Positions 1 to 13,749 are shown, counted from the first letter of the stretch. The stretch: 64,000 bases of DNA from Vitellaria paradoxa (GCA_019916065.1 CM034237.1:39414485-39478484); one strand, 5' to 3'. Numbers and translations are program-made. Notes: generated by a model not told the origin, from the sequence alone.

Positions 1-2260
1 TCGACCCAAAATTATAGAATATGATTATAATATTCGTGAAATAGTTTATAGAAAGTACTGCCTTAATTGTGCTTGCTAACCTCGTAAACATGAATTTCCA
101 TAAAGAGATTTCAATGGAAAGTTAAGAAGATTCAATCCTTCGTTGTTTGATGAATTTAAGTGGTTAGAGTATAACATATCAAAAGATTTTGCATTTTGTC
201 TTTATTGTTATCTTTTTAAGAATGAGTGTGGAGATCAAAAGAGTGGTGATACATTTGTTAGTGAAGGTTTTAGAGATTGGAAGAAGAAAGATAAGCTTCG
301 CAAGCATGAGTGAGGAGTTAATAGTGCTCACAGACAAGCACGAAGTAAATGTCAAGATTTGATGAATCGGAAACAACATATTAAAACTAATTTTGCAAGA
401 ATGACAAATGAAGCAAGGATTGATTGTCGAATTTAACTTAATGCATCAATTGAGTACGTTAGATTCCTTTTAAAATAGGGACTTCCATTTCGTGGACATA
501 ATGAATATAATAATTTAAGCAACCAAAGGAATTTTCTAAAGCTTCTAAAATTCCCTACAAATCATAACGAGAAGGTAAGAAACGTTTCACTTAAGAATGC
601 TCCTAAGCGCCTACAATTCAGAAGGATATTGTTAGAGTTTGTGCATTTGAAACAACTAATATTATAATTAGAGAGCTTGGTAATGGGTTATTTTCTATTC
701 TCCTTGATGAATCTTGTGATGTGTCAACAAAACAGCAAATGGTCGTTGTTTTGAGATTTGTAGACAAAAAAGGGTATGTGGTTGAGCCTTTTTTAGGCTT
801 GAAACATGTCACTGGCACAACTACTCAGTCACTTAAAAAGGAACTTGAAGATTATTATTTGTACACAGATTAATCATATCTGTGTTGCGTGGGTGAGGGT
901 ATAATGAGGGAAGTAATATGTAAGGTGAATTTAATGGATTGAAGACTCTTATCTTGAAAGAGAATAAGTGTGCTTATTATATGCAATGTTTTGCTCACTA
1001 ACTTCAACTAGCTCTTGTACCAGTGGCAAAGAATCATGTCCTTATTGCTACACTCTTCCTTTTGATTTCTAATATTATTAATGTGGTTAAATCCTTTTGT
1101 AAGCATCGGGATGCTTTACGAGAGAAATATGTTGCAAGAATTATTGAGGGCTTAGAAAATGAAGAAATCATAAGTGGACGAGACTGGAAAAGTACTCTCA
1201 TTCGGCCTAGTGATACATGTTAGGGATCTCATTATGGGACTCTTATGAGCCTGGTTAACGTGTTTGCTTCTGTAATTGATGTGATCATGAAAGAAGGAAC
1301 AAATTTAGATTAAAAGGTTGAAGCATTGCGTTTATTAAAAGCAATGCAATCCTTTAAGTTTGTGTTTACTTTGCATTTGATAAAATCAATATTGGAAATA
1401 ACAAATGATCTGTCTCAAGCACTACAATAGAAAGATTAAAATATTGGAAATGCTATTATATTAGTTGAATTTCTGAAAAAAGACTTCAAAAGATGAAGGA
1501 CAATGGATGGAGTTCTTTGGCGAAAGATGTTTTTGCTTTTTGTATGATTCATTATATTAGTATTCCTAGTATGGATGATTTGTATGTAGTTTAAGGAAAG
1601 ATCATACTGTAGAGTTGAAGAAATGACAAACTCGACTTACTACCATGTCGAGTTATTCAGTATTGTCATATATATATAAGTTTAAGAGCTAAATAGCAGA
1701 TTTAATAAGGTAAACACTAAGTTATTGCTTTGTGTTGCAAGCCTAAATCTATCCAATTCATTTGCTGCTTTTTGACAAGCAAAAGGTGATTCAATTAGCT
1801 CAAATTTACCTAAAAGACTTTTCAGATATTAAGCTTTTGGCATTTCCGGATCAACTTAAAATTTCATTATGGGTATGCACTTGAATGCTGAGCTTTCAAA
1901 TTTAAAGGGATCTAGTGACATTACTCAAAAGATGTTTGAAACTAGAAGAAATGTGGCATACCCATTAGTATACAAGCTCCTAACTTTGACCTTAAATTTG
2001 CCCATTGCAACTACTACAGTAGAGAGGGCATTTTCTGCTATGAAGATAGTAAAGAATCAACTTCGTAACCAAATGACTAATGAGTAGATGAATGATTATT
2101 TGATTATGTATATTGAAAAAGATATATTCAGTAATTTGTCAAATGAATCTATTATGGATTATTTTCAAAATATGAAAAATTGTAGAGGTCAATTGTTAGT
2201 CAAATTTCAAAATTCAGAACAATATTTAACTTTATTGTTACCTACTTTTGAATTTTAATC
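1..2260 (+). pseudogene. decayed hAT transposase gene (DUF4371/TTF-type, MYM-like)
   Basis: Translations of the plus strand give pieces of a hAT transposase of the kind annotated in plants as zinc finger MYM-type 1-like. In order they are an N-terminal TTF-like part near 140-310 (with FAFCLYCYLFKN), a catalytic-core piece near 690-830 (ILLDESCDVSTKQQ), a middle piece near 1020-1220 (FCKHRDALREKY) and a C-terminal hAT dimerisation domain near 1940-2080 (TTTVERAFSAMKIVKNQLRN). Several in-frame stops and frame changes separate the pieces, so the gene is dead. The N-terminus begins at or before the window edge. The transposase would have acted in the nucleus on the ends of its own element. Family assignment is secure from the order of motifs; exact boundaries are approximate. 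Confidence 0.85.
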
Positions 2261-2488
2261 CAAAGTGGTGTCCCAAATAGCAACATTAGAGGGGGATAAA
2301 TAGGGTTATTTAAAAATTTTGTAAATAAAAATTTCAACCCTAAAACAAATATGTCAAGATTAAAGGATAATCAAATATAAAATTGACAAAAAAAAAAAGA
2401 TTATTCAATATTTGTGAATGAAGAGTGAGTGCTAGTGTTTGCAATAAATATAAAGAGAAGGGAATAGAAGCAAACACAATTGATTTAT

Positions 2489-5314
2489 TGTCACGTCCTG
2501 AAATTCACAACCGGGCACGTGGGAACGAAACCCAAAAATAAATATCAAACTATGAAAAATGTACCATATCAGAGCGGAAGCTAATTAAAGTAAATATTAT
2601 TCAATTTTTTGAATACTCAAAATAACTTTAAAATGCCCTCAAAATGGGCTACAAAACCATGCCACAAATATAGGCCAAGTCAAAACTCCATTACATTATA
2701 ATGTAAATTTTGGAATGCAAAATAAAACAAATCATCTAACTATCACAACCCAAGATGGCTAGCTAACCCACTGGTCCATCACGAGCATCAACCCCTGCAT
2801 TATCAACTGTAGTAGGGGTGAGCACTAAATTGCACGTGTGCTCAGAGAGTGTTTATAAAATACAATTTCTTAATCATGCAATGCTTTTAACACAAATAAA
2901 TAAGAAAAGAAGTTAAAATCTTAAAATTTTCAAAATAGCCATATTTAATCATTACATTCAAATTATAAAGTTACTTAGCCATGATCCCGCAGTCTCATGC
3001 TAAAAATAAATTATATCACTTCATTCACTTCACCACACATCAATATCATACTATGGGTCAGGTACTCTGCAAGTTTAGTCTGTGGCCTCAGAACTAAACC
3101 AAAAATAAATCCCCAGGCCTAGGCCGTGGGGTACAACTAGTCTCGCAGTCCTAGATGTACTCATCACATCCTCAGATCTCAGTCATGGGGTACAATTGGT
3201 CCCGCAGTCCCAAATGTACTTATTTGCCTTAGTAGGTAAATCGGTCCCGCAGTCCCGGTACTAAATATACGCTATAATAAGTCGTATATACATTTCGTAG
3301 ATTTCTAACCTACTGGTTATGCTAACCACCCTGCGCAGGTTTTGGGGCTTTCAACTCTTGGGCTTTAGAACACACTCTTTCTAGTACTTTTAATGACCCC
3401 AATAACCCAAAAATCAAATCTCAAGTAATTCCTTTTATTAACAGCACAACATACACAAAAGTTCTCCCTAATTTGATTTTTTTGTGTGTTCTTCCCTTTA
3501 CTTTATAAGTTTTATGAAGTGTGAATGTGTTTCGGGCCTAAGTTTCATGTTGCCCTTTCATAAAAATATTCTCATACAAGATTTACCAAATAAATATCAT
3601 GCAACCATATTCAGGAATATATATATACAGCTAGCTTGGTAAATAAAATTTTATATCAAGCATGTCATGACAATGAAGGATTCAAGACATAAAGTTTGAT
3701 AATTCATTAAAAATAGAAAACGAAATATTTTACACTAATTCAAAAGCCTAAAATACTTATAATTAAGTCTAGTTTCATAAAAACAAGATTTAAAATTTAT
3801 TCATAAAGCCATCTAATACAGATTTTAAAAATACTAAATGGGTATTTCTGTTAGAACCATACAGAACAGCTCATTTTCACGATTTTTTATAAAATCCATT
3901 TTTTATCCAAAAACTTTGAAATTTTCATAGAAAGCTCATTAATATATCTAGTTTAACATATAAAACTTTCAGAAATTATATCAACTTTTATTTATACCTT
4001 TTATACCAAATATCTGACAGCTATCAGTACAGCAATGTAAACCAAATAGCCAAGTTTCAATATTTTTATAAAATAAAATATTACTCAAAAATTTATACAA
4101 AATTTAATGCAGAATCTATAACATGTCTATTTTCATATATAAAATTTTTAGAAATTAATTTAATCTCTAGGTATCATTTTTATATCAAAAATCAAACTCC
4201 TGTCAGCACAGCAATTTAAAACAAACTGTCATCTTTCACGATTTTTGTAAAATCCATTTTAACTCAAAAAAAATATGAGATTTTTACTGGATGCTATTTT
4301 GGATATGTACTCCCATATAAAAAAAATATCAAAAATTAATTCAACCTCTAAGTATGAATTTCATATAAAAACAGTGTGCTGATCCAGGTACAAAAATCCC
4401 AACCAATCAGTCAAGTTTGACTATTTTTAATAAATTCATTTAAATTCCAAAAATCATGAAATTTTTACAAGTAACTCGTCTACATGTCTAATTTAACATA
4501 TAAAATTTTCATAAATTAAATCGATCTCTAAGTATGATTTTTATGGAAAAACAGTGTACCTATTTCAGTGTGAAAGTTTTAGAATTTCACATAATCAAGA
4601 AATCAATTCATAAATCAAGCTTTTCATATCTTGCACACACATATATATACATGACATGATAAAAAAAATTATATCAAATAAACACAATCCCACCTACCTC
4701 GAATTATATACGTCGATAAAATATATAAAACCCCAAATAAAATACCAACTCAAGTTGGCCCTACGAGTAGTCTCCGTCGAATTCGCTCTAAATTTTCTCT
4801 ACGATCACGTTCACCTTTTCTTCCAACAGATAAATGGTAGGCACTACTCCCTTTATTTTATTATATATGTATATATTTTTTTTCACACAGAAAGGAAGAA
4901 GATAGGAAAGAAAACAATGAAAAACAATGAAAACAATGCAATTATGTAGATATAAGTTACAAACCCTCCTCTCTCCTACTAGGTGCATGCACCATCATAA
5001 AACCTCCATAATTTCCCCTATAACTCCCACCACCTGCCAACTCTTAGCCTCTCTCAGTATAATTATTTTTCAGCCACCTCTTTCATCCAATGGGAAAACA
5101 CAGCATAATATACATACATACATGTCACTGTTCACACACACAAATACAAATAAACAAAAAATTAATGTAAGCACACTTAATGCATATAACAAAAAAAAAG
5201 TAATTAATTAATTAATTAACACAAGATCAATATACATAAAATATAAATGGCGGTCCAAAATATTATAATTTTAAAATATTATAATTTAAAAACCAAAAAT
5301 TTCGGGTCTTTACA
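2489..5314 (+). mobile_element. solo LTR, probably Ty3/gypsy, 2826 bp, TSD TTTAT
   Basis: It begins TGTCACGTCCTGAAATTC and ends TTTCGGGTCTTTACA, with TG...CA ends, and is flanked on both sides by TTTAT (2484-2488 and 5315-5319), a perfect 5-bp target-site duplication. There is no gag-pol coding and no second LTR, so it is a solo LTR left by recombination between two LTRs. The TGTCACG...CGGGCACGTGGGAACG start resembles LTRs of plant gypsy chromoviruses of the Tekay/Del group; that assignment is from memory. It contains a diverged tandem array and a repeated 'tcccgcagtcc' motif near 3140-3260. Confidence 0.8.
3855..4575. repeat. four diverged tandem repeats of about 175 bp inside the LTR
   Basis: About four successive units share the order: CAG-rich start, 'cacgattttttataaaatcc'-like segment, 'gaaatttt' segment, 'catataaaattttcagaaatta'-like segment, 'ctaagtatgatttttat' segment, and an end 'cagtgt' or 'tgtcag'. 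Units begin near 3862, 4028, 4206 and 4384. They are well diverged from one another, so the array is old or was already present in the source retrotransposon. Confidence 0.65.
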
Positions 5315-6736
5315 TTTATAGTGGTTCGACTTTAATGTTGCCTACGTCCACTCCCCAAGGCTTTCCTTGAGATTTCTCCACTATTCTTTGAAGAGATTAT
5401 TACACACTAACTTACTAAGGTGCTAGAAACCTTTCCAATTGTTTTTATCTCAAAGAAAGTCTCTTGTTTTGGTTCTAACACTTGAACCAAAACTAACAAG
5501 AACTCATCCAACTCTCAAAATTAAAAGGGTTGTAATTTTTCCTTTCTTACAACAACAATGATGAGTTTAAAACTCAATCAAATAAAAAAAAAACTCTTCC
5601 AAGTTGAATATGAAAGATGAGGTACAAGTATGGGAAGAAATCACTCTATGTTTGCAAAGTTATAGAATTTTTGTATCTCTATGTAAGCACTTCTTTCTTG
5701 CATTCATCATTCTCTTGAATCTGAGTTTGAGGCTCTATTTATAGATGAAAATTTCCAAATGGCCATTACTAAGTGAAAAGACACTTTTACCCTTGAAAGA
5801 AGTTGAATTTCCTAACTTCCAATGCTATTTTTCAGTTTCAAGTTTTCTGAGATACATTTGTGATCGTTTTTCACCCTCATAAAGTTCAAATTTGGCATTA
5901 ACTCAAATTAAAGACTTTGTAGATATATAAGTCAGCTATCACATATCAAAATTTGAGCTTCATCCAACGGTTAGATAGTTAGATATAACTTCTAAACCGA
6001 GACAAGCTTTTGATAACTTTTTCTGACATTCTGAATCTGTGTTTCCAGTTTAAGCTTCTGTTTCACCATGATGCTTTTAGAATTAGAAGAAACTTAAACT
6101 ACAAAAGTTGTAGATTGTTGAGTCATCTTTTCACACACCAAAAATTAGAATATTTAAAGCTGTAGAGTATGAGTTATGTCTCAAAAATTAAGACTAGCTC
6201 TAGAATCTAGAATTAAAATCATTTCTATAATGACTAATATTCCAACTCATTTTTTGATATCTAAACTTCAGATCTACAAAATTTCTCTTCGGTAAAGTTG
6301 TAGATATGAAAGTTTAGTTTACTATATTAAAATTTCATGAAAATTGAACCATTGGATCTTAAGATATCATCTATATAATAACATGTGTCTGATTTCTCTG
6401 TTTATCCGAGTTAACCTCTAGTTCAAATCTTCATCTTACTTTGATTTCTATTACTCCAAACTTTGAAATTATTTTATTCCTTCATCCAAATTATGTGAAA
6501 ATATCTAAAAAATAATATCAATCTCTTCTAACTCTATTATCTTGAATCTATCAAATGAATTATAACATTTCATACAATATTTATTTGAAAATTAATTGTG
6601 AAAATTTAATTCAATATTTGTTATCATCAAAATCAATTATAAAACTAACTTTATAAATCTTGGGCCAACGCAAAGTATGTTTTTGTTTGATTTTTTGTGT
6701 ATTGTATCCTTAACAAAAATCCTAGATCCACCCCTG

Positions 6737-7505
6737 ATTGTCAAATTAAGAAGTAAAACCTGCATTTCTCAACATACTCATTTTGAAAGCGTCGGATGGC
6801 GATTTCATATCTTTGTGACATAGCTCTATTTCAAAACAAAATCACAATTTCACCTATTTTACACATTCAAGCAATTATGGATGCCTCAATTGCATTTGAA
6901 AGACCTATGGTCCTGCATAACACACGATGGTCGACGTCTTCATTAGGGACCAGCTCTTATTTCAAGGGTTCAACTACAATTTTCCTTCTTTGCAGTCACA
7001 ATCTCTCAGCACAATTTCTGGTTTACTTAATCAATATATATAACCCCCTTACCCTTAGGAAAAAATGTACTGCACTTGCTTGTACCCCAAATTTTGCCAG
7101 ATTTTCATTAAAAATTTGACAAATTCTCAAAATCTAGATAGAAAATTTAGAAACTCTCTAGGATCTCTGTATCAAAATCTGGACATAGTTTTAACCTAAA
7201 ATTCTACTGGGTTTTAAGACAAAAATTCCCGACTAGAGTTTATAAAAAGTTCCACCTGGATTTAAGTTCTTTTAGTTAAATTTCATCATTTATTATTGTT
7301 ACCACCATCACTACCACCACCACTATTATTATTATTATTATTATTATTATTTATTTTAAAGCTTAGGTTTTTAAATAAAGATTTCAAACTTCATTAATTC
7401 TTAAGTCTTTTGCATTACCAACAAATTTCAATTTTCAAATCTAGGGGGTATTGCGTTGGATTTAGAAGAATTAAAAAAAAAAGAGAGATTAAATTACAAA
7501 ATTTG

Positions 7506-7543
<38 letters not shown>

Positions 7544-9600
7544 GAAAGAAACAATGGAATGGAGAGCATGGAAGGATATGATTTAGGATTTGGAAACATG
7601 AAAAAAAAAAGGAAGGTGACTACACGAGTTTAACATATATATAAGCAAATTATTTTTAATTAAAATAGTGTTTTTTAAAAAAATAATTGGGTTTACAATG
7701 TGAATTTAGGAATTAAACTTAGGCTTGATGTACAAAAATAAATAAATAAATAAATAAATCTTAACCCAACTAGCCCATTGTCCACCCTAATAATTTAAAA
7801 CGCATATTAAGCAAACTAGTTAAAACAATAAACTTGTTACTCAATGTAAAAAATGGTCTAGTTTATAGTTCAAACCCATTGTGACAAAAAATAGCCTAAA
7901 TCACCAAAAACTATTATCGAAACAATGACCCATACAAATAATATATTTTTGTGTAATTTAATTATTTTTATATTTAATTTTATGGATGTATTATATTTAA
8001 TATATTTATGATATTACAATTCTCTGTGGTTAACCTTGAATGATTAATGTATAAATAAGCCTTTTTTTTAATTTGATAAATGATTTGTGTTTCATAATAT
8101 TAATTCACCCTTAAGTGAGAGGAAATAAGAAGAAATATATATATAGGGGGGGGGATAGACACTTGGATTAAAAGTTGGTGAGTAACAGATAAAAAAAGTG
8201 ATAGAGAGCGAGAGAGTTTGGATTGAGTTTGGATTGCCAATGGATTTGGATAGGGTATAAGAGGGTACTCAACCAAATCAACCTGTTAAAAATCTATTGG
8301 GAAATATCCTAATAAGATTGAAACATATTTAGGATTGAAATTCAATACTTATGCGAGTTTGGGGCGGGTTTAAAATTTGTCTGTAGGTGTAAGGTATCTA
8401 CTAGATGCCTGTTTAATATAATATAATACATTATATACATTTAAATAATTATAATTTAGTTTCTAAAATAAAAGTAATTAAACTCTCGTCTCTATACCTA
8501 TTTGATTGTGAATTATTGTCGGGTGGTTCATATTTTGAAATGATAGTGAAATGATTAGTTTTGTAAAGTCATTTGAATAAATAAATAGTGAATAAACTTA
8601 TATATATTATATTTTTTTTGTAATTTATTTGAATGAGATTTTTTTTTTAATTTTTGCTTGACATGAAAAACAATAAAGATTTTCATAGAAGAAAATTTAC
8701 ATATATATTCACAAACATATTTGATGGGCATTATAGATAACACATCAATTATTTTAAACAATTTAATTTCTAGGCAAGTATTTAGCGAGTCTTTTTAAAC
8801 GGATAGGATCGGACATGACTCGGCAAGTTTTGGAAGGGACGGGATAAGTTTACAATGGGACGAGTTTGAGATTCTAACTAATAAAATAAACGGGTTTGAA
8901 AGGATAACAGATAAGTAAGAATAAATGAATTTAGTAATGGTATGGTTAATTGGGCAAGTACTCTATCCGTTTACATCCTTTTAATAAGGGAGAAAAATTT
9001 TATAATTTTAACTTAAAAATATGTAAAATAAGAGAAAATAAAATGGAAAATAAAAAGATACACCACCTGAAATTTAGAAGGATAAAAAAGAAAGAAAGAC
9101 AATATATGATTTTAATATTATATATATTGATTTGGTGAAACCAATTTTTTTTTCATTTTTTTCTCTATGCCTCGTGTGCTAAAATGCATTGTAAAGACCT
9201 GTTACCGTATATGGTGCAAGTGCTACAGAGCAACCGCATTAGAATTGGCTATTGCTCTTGTTTTTCAAACTACAAGTGTGAGAAAAAAATAAATAAATAA
9301 TCAGACGCCAACATCTCATCCTTTGTTGTATTTTGGAAAAGTGCAACAGTAGTTCTCAAATTCTGAAGAGTCATGACTGTAACATTTTCTGATAAAATTT
9401 AATAATAAAAATATTATTTAATATATATTTTGTTTTTCAAATCAGATAATATTTTGTAAAATATGACTATTGAATAAATAAAAAAATAAAAAAATAAAGA
9501 AATTAATATTTGAATGCAGAAGAGTTTAAAATTATTAAATAAAAGATATCTAAAAATAAAAAATGTTATATTTTATTATATTTTATAAAAAGATTTATTT
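6737..9600. other. AT-rich non-coding DNA with simple repeats and element remnants
   Basis: No credible gene. It holds an (ATT)n tract near 7323-7352, an (AT)n tract at 7508-7539 and an (AAAT)n tract near 7735-7760. The stretches 8230-8420 and 8760-8970 have Gs in runs (GGGTATAAGAGGGTAC, GGGACGAGTTTGAG) typical of degraded hAT-related non-autonomous elements; I could not define their ends. Confidence 0.5.
7508..7539. repeat. (AT)n microsatellite
   Basis: An uninterrupted run of TA dinucleotides of about 32 bp. Confidence 0.95.
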
Positions 9601-9609
9601 TACTTATCA

Positions 9610-10310
9610 CTGTGATTTTAGTTTTGTACACCTAAACCTTTGAGGTGTCAAAAATGTGCATCTACACCCTTGAAGTTTATACTATATTTACTTAAACCAT
9701 TTCTGTATATTAAGTTTATCATCTAAAAAATAACTTTTAACAAATTAAATATTATAAAATTACCTTTATACGTTTACTGTAAAAAAAAAAAAAATACATG
9801 AAAACAAAATCGAAAATAATGTTTTTTTTTTGTTAATATTTGATATTAATGGAAAGGAAGTAGAAGAAAAGGAAAAATTAAAATTTTCTTTCTTTCATAT
9901 TTAGTTTATTAAATTATTAATGGAAAAAAAGTAATGATAATTTATATATATGTATAATTATTAATTTATAAATAATATAAATTTAAAATATTATGCAAAG
10001 CATAATAATTAAAGTACTAATATTGAAGAGTTTCACAAAAAATTTTAATAAATATATTATAATATAATTTTTATATGAAAAAATATATATTACATCACAA
10101 TATAAATATTTTTTTATTAATACTAACGGTATAAAAATAATTTTATAACATTAAATTAGTCAAAAGTTACTTCTTGCATGAAAAATCTAATAGAAAAGAT
10201 TTTGAATGAATATAACATAAATCTCAGGGGTTTAGGTACATATTTATGATATCTATGGAATCTAAGTATATAAATTGAAATCACATAGGGTGTAGCTAAT
10301 TTTTAATAAG
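9610..10310. mobile_element. inverted-repeat element, about 0.7 kb
   Basis: The left side (TGTACACCTAAACC...TGTGCATCTACACCC...GAAGTTTATACTATATT) is matched in inverse order by the right side, whose reverse complement contains AGCTACACCC, TGTACCTAAACCCCTGAG and TTTATGTTATATTCATT. The arms are about 200 bp and diverged, and the interior is AT-rich without coding. This fits a non-autonomous long-TIR element. Ends and target duplication are not clear. Confidence 0.5.
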
Positions 10311-10466
10311 TAATTTTTTAGATTTTTTTATTCTATATTTGTTTCCTTCATATTTTAAAAAATTTTAAAATATAAAGGAGTAAATTTAGTTACTTTAAAA
10401 AAAAAAAGCCAAAAGACTAAATAACCAAAATCTAAAAAGTTAGTTATGCTTCTCGAGTAAAATTTT

Positions 10467-11349
10467 AGACTTCGTTTGTGAGTTTAAGAGAGAAAAGAAA
10501 AGAAAAATAAAGAAAATATTAATTAATAGAAAAGAAAAAATAAGAAAAATGGTTATATTTTCTTCTATTTATTCATTAGTCTAGAAAAAAAAAAGAGAGT
10601 AACAATTTTCGCTTCTATTGCTAACGGCTCTTTCCTTTCATCATCACTCGTTGTCGCCTCTCGATGCCCTCACCAATCGTTGCCCTAAATGCCATCTCCA
10701 GTCATCAATTGAAGTGTCGTCGGGGTTGCTAGACTCTGCCCCTTCGTCTGACATCTTGTGGTCATTGTTAATTGAGATTAAACTTAGTTTCGTTCGGCCT
10801 TGTTTGCTGAATGGTCTAGTCTCGTTGATTGAAGTTTTGTTTAGCGTTGTTTTTTATTTGGTAAAAAGTAATAAAGATGAAAGCTTAAATGGTCTCATTG
10901 ATTGTTTGATTTTTTTAAATTATTTTTTATTTGGTAAAAAGTAATAAAGATGAAAGAGATAATTGATATATATATATTTGGTAGAAGATCAATAATTGAT
11001 TTAATATATATATTTTTGATTTAATATATATATATTTTTCTTTGTGAGTTAAAAAAGAAGTGAAAGAAAAAGAAAGGGTAATGATTATTTTATCATTAAA
11101 TTCTTTGATAAATTTGAGTGTAATTAATTTATTTAATTTTAGTATATATTTATAATTTATTTTTTTATTTTTTATTTTATAGGTAAATATATTATTTTGA
11201 AAGTTTCATTAATTCACTTTTTCTCTTTTTTCATTTCTTTTCACTTTTAAAAAGATGAAAATTTTAAAATTTTAACATTTACTTTTTTTTTTCTCATTTC
11301 TCTCAATTTCTTTTCTTTTCTCTCCCTAAAAAAACTCACAAACGATTCT
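10467..11349. mobile_element. non-autonomous TIR element, 883 bp
   Basis: Left end AGACTTCGTTTGTGAGTTTA and the reverse complement of the right end AGAATCGTTTGTGAGTTTTT form a terminal inverted repeat followed by AGAGAAAAG on both sides. Flanks are AAAATTTT (10459-10466) and AAAATTTA (11350-11357), an 8-bp duplication with one mismatch. The interior near 10616-10800 is less AT-rich and may be captured host sequence. A partial copy of the interior lies at 14187-14590. Confidence 0.6.
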
Positions 11350-12742
11350 AAAATTTATTTTTTTATCTTCTTTTTTTTCCATTTCACGCAATCCAAAGAA
11401 CTGTTAGGTGACATTCGGAATTTCAAAAAGTTAAAAAAAATAAAAAATTATTTTAAAAAGTGATTAGTGATTAAATTTAATTAAAAAGAAATTAAAAATT
11501 TTTAAATTTTTTTTAAATTTTCTAAAAAATTTTAAAGCTACAGACCGAGTCTAAAACTCTTCATTAATCTCTTTCCCCGTGATATTTGATCATGCAGAAC
11601 AAAATTTTTAATATTTTATTACTTCGATTCCTTTCATGGTTTTGCCCTTTTTGGTTTTCCATGTAGAAGTGAGTCAAGTGACCAGACTGCACAAGACACT
11701 GGGAGGCTTCTTTTCTTCAACGTGCAAACCCAAAATTAGCACTCCCCCTTCAGTTCAGTGCCTTCAACGACAGTGCTGGTAGTGATAAAGATTGTCAATT
11801 ACTGCCAGGTGGTGCCCAAAATCCCCAAATTTTCCGTTCTTTTAACCCATCTTATTATACATTCAAACGCACAATTCCATAAAGTTCAGTTCTTGTGGTT
11901 ATAGCTTCACAATCCTACTGCCTTCATTGTTTATCGTTTTGTATTTTTCTTTTTGATTTGTTCCTTGAAGTTTATGACTTTCCTGTAGGCGCCGGCATGT
12001 TCTCTTTTGTTGCTTGAAAATGCAAAATTTTTCATTATTATATTGAAACTCATCATTTTATCGGTTCACTTGGCGCGATGTAAAATATCGAAAAACTCTG
12101 TTATTTACTTTTTTTTTTTATCTCACTGAATTCACGTATTATTTTAAATTATTTCACTTTTTGTCGCTCTAAACGGACCTAATACATACATATCTGCTTG
12201 TTTGTCGATTTCCTTGTTTCTGGAAATCTTAAGTGTTAATCTAGTTGCATTTTCACCTTCAAAAGATCTGGTGTTCGCAAAAAGGAAAGTGAGGGGAGCT
12301 GAAGATACATCACCTATTGCAAAAGATATACAGAACAATAGATCCTAATCTTTTGGGTACTTTAAGGATTTTTTATAGACTATTATGCTATTGTGGTTAG
12401 TTTGGCGACTCATTCTAAGATCTAATTTTTTTCTCTATTATGATGTTGGAAGAAAATTTTTGTTTGGGTAGAATGATCACAGGAGGAAAATCTAGAGTGT
12501 GTGTGTGTGTGTGTTTCTATTTTTCTTTTTTTTTTTTTTCTGGTTTTTTTTTTCACTGTTTATCCCCCCACTGCAAGCTAAGTAATAACTTGTTGCTTAG
12601 TGGCATTTGAGATTTATCCCAATTGGTTTCTGTTCCAAGGTATTACTACTCCATGTAGTTTATCTTATTCTCCAAGATCATTTTGATTTGATTAAAAGTA
12701 AACTCAAGTGATAGGTTTCTTGAAGAAAGAGCAAAAGTTGAG
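11350..12742 (+). promoter_or_regulatory. 5' region of the U1 zinc-finger gene
   Basis: This stretch precedes the start codon at 12743. From about 11640 it has a more balanced base composition than the flanking repeats, as expected for an untranslated leader and promoter, with a pyrimidine-rich segment near 12500-12560 that could be part of a leader intron. I cannot fix a transcription start or TATA box. A (GT)n run lies near 12497-12514. Confidence 0.4.
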
Positions 12743-13708
12743 ATGGACGAGGAGATGATTTTGTTGGACAATGTTATGCCAGTGGAGATTGCACTGAAAA
12801 GGGAGCTAGACTACAGGAGGAAGGTGGAGGCATTGCGAAATCAGCAAAGTGATTCTATGAATGATGATTTTCATCTCCAGGTAGCTTAAAAAGAACTAGT
12901 TCCACAACCACACACCTTTAACCTTCCATAGTTCATTTACAGAATTGCACTGAAATTTTGTGTTTGGGAAATGTTTGAACTTTAGTGCTATGTTTGAAAC
13001 ATGAATTTGTGGAGGAAAAAGAAAAATGACAGGAAATTAAAATTACTAATTTGTACAATTTTTGTATACTTAACCAAGTCCAAGTTAAGTTCTTTTTTTG
13101 ATTAATATTATTCATTTTGGCCTCATTTTTCGAACCCAATAAAAAAAAAAACCAAAATAAATTTGACATTTTCACTTCATTTTGCATTTCTACTATTTTA
13201 TTTTTCACTTTTCCTTTCGTTCCACATATCTATGTTCCAAATATGGCTTCAAGGTTTCTACATCATTTTTCCCAATGTGCAATTAGGATGTTCTTATTTA
13301 TGTTATTGTCTTCAAAAACCTAATAGATAAACAAAATGTTCTTTATTCAAGATATATTTTCAAAAAGGTTCCTCAAGAATCAGGGGTTCCTGTTTCTTCC
13401 CAAGTGCTCAAGAGAGGAATAATCTAAATTATTTCATGTCATTGTAGTTTGTTAAAGAAATACACTATGCTAAAAGTACTAATAGCGACCGCTTGTGCTC
13501 ACCTAAAAATCTGGCGCGACCTTTTTTATTTTTTTATTTTTATTTTTTTTCTAACTAATAGCGACCGCTTGTGCTCACCTAAAAATCTGGCGCGACCTCT
13601 TTTTTTCCCCCCTCCTCTTTTTCCCCTCTTTCCTCCCTTGGTTCTCAGTTCTACTCCCTTTGTCTCTTGCCACTGCCAACCGGTCACCACTGCTCCATTG
13701 CCGGTGAG

Positions 13709-13749
<41 letters not shown>

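Larger units (their letters stand above)
2275..6660. mobile_element. unclassified element nested in the hAT, interrupted by a solo LTR
   Basis: The stretch beginning near 2290 (TAGAGGGGGATAAATAGGG) and resuming after the solo LTR at 5320 (GTGGTTCGACTTTAATG, then CTACGTCCACTCCCCAAGG) has the look of a known class of plant LTR-like or terminal-repeat retrotransposon sequence. It separates the hAT coding remnant from the hAT 3' terminus, so it most likely inserted into the hAT. No coding domains are visible. Boundaries are estimates, and the element class is not established from the sequence alone. Confidence 0.35.
1..6736 (+). mobile_element. hAT element, 3' terminus at 6736
   Basis: The transposase remnant is followed, after a nested insertion, by a sequence ending CCTAGATCCACCCCTG at 6721-6736. 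Read inversely this is CAGGGGTGGATCTAGG, the usual terminal inverted repeat type of plant TTF/MYM hAT elements (CAGxGGCGGAxCTAG). The left terminus is outside the window, so the target-site duplication cannot be confirmed; the 8 bases after the terminus are ATTGTCAA. Confidence 0.6.

Noticed and set aside
4656..5211. Open frames of 94 and 97 codons inside the solo LTR
   Set aside because: They have low-complexity translations and lie within LTR sequence, with no domain or initiation context.
13710..13744. CT repeat after a splice donor, considered as a regulatory GAGA-type site
   Set aside because: Similar CT runs occur at 24676 and 54581 in different contexts; it is explained as a microsatellite.
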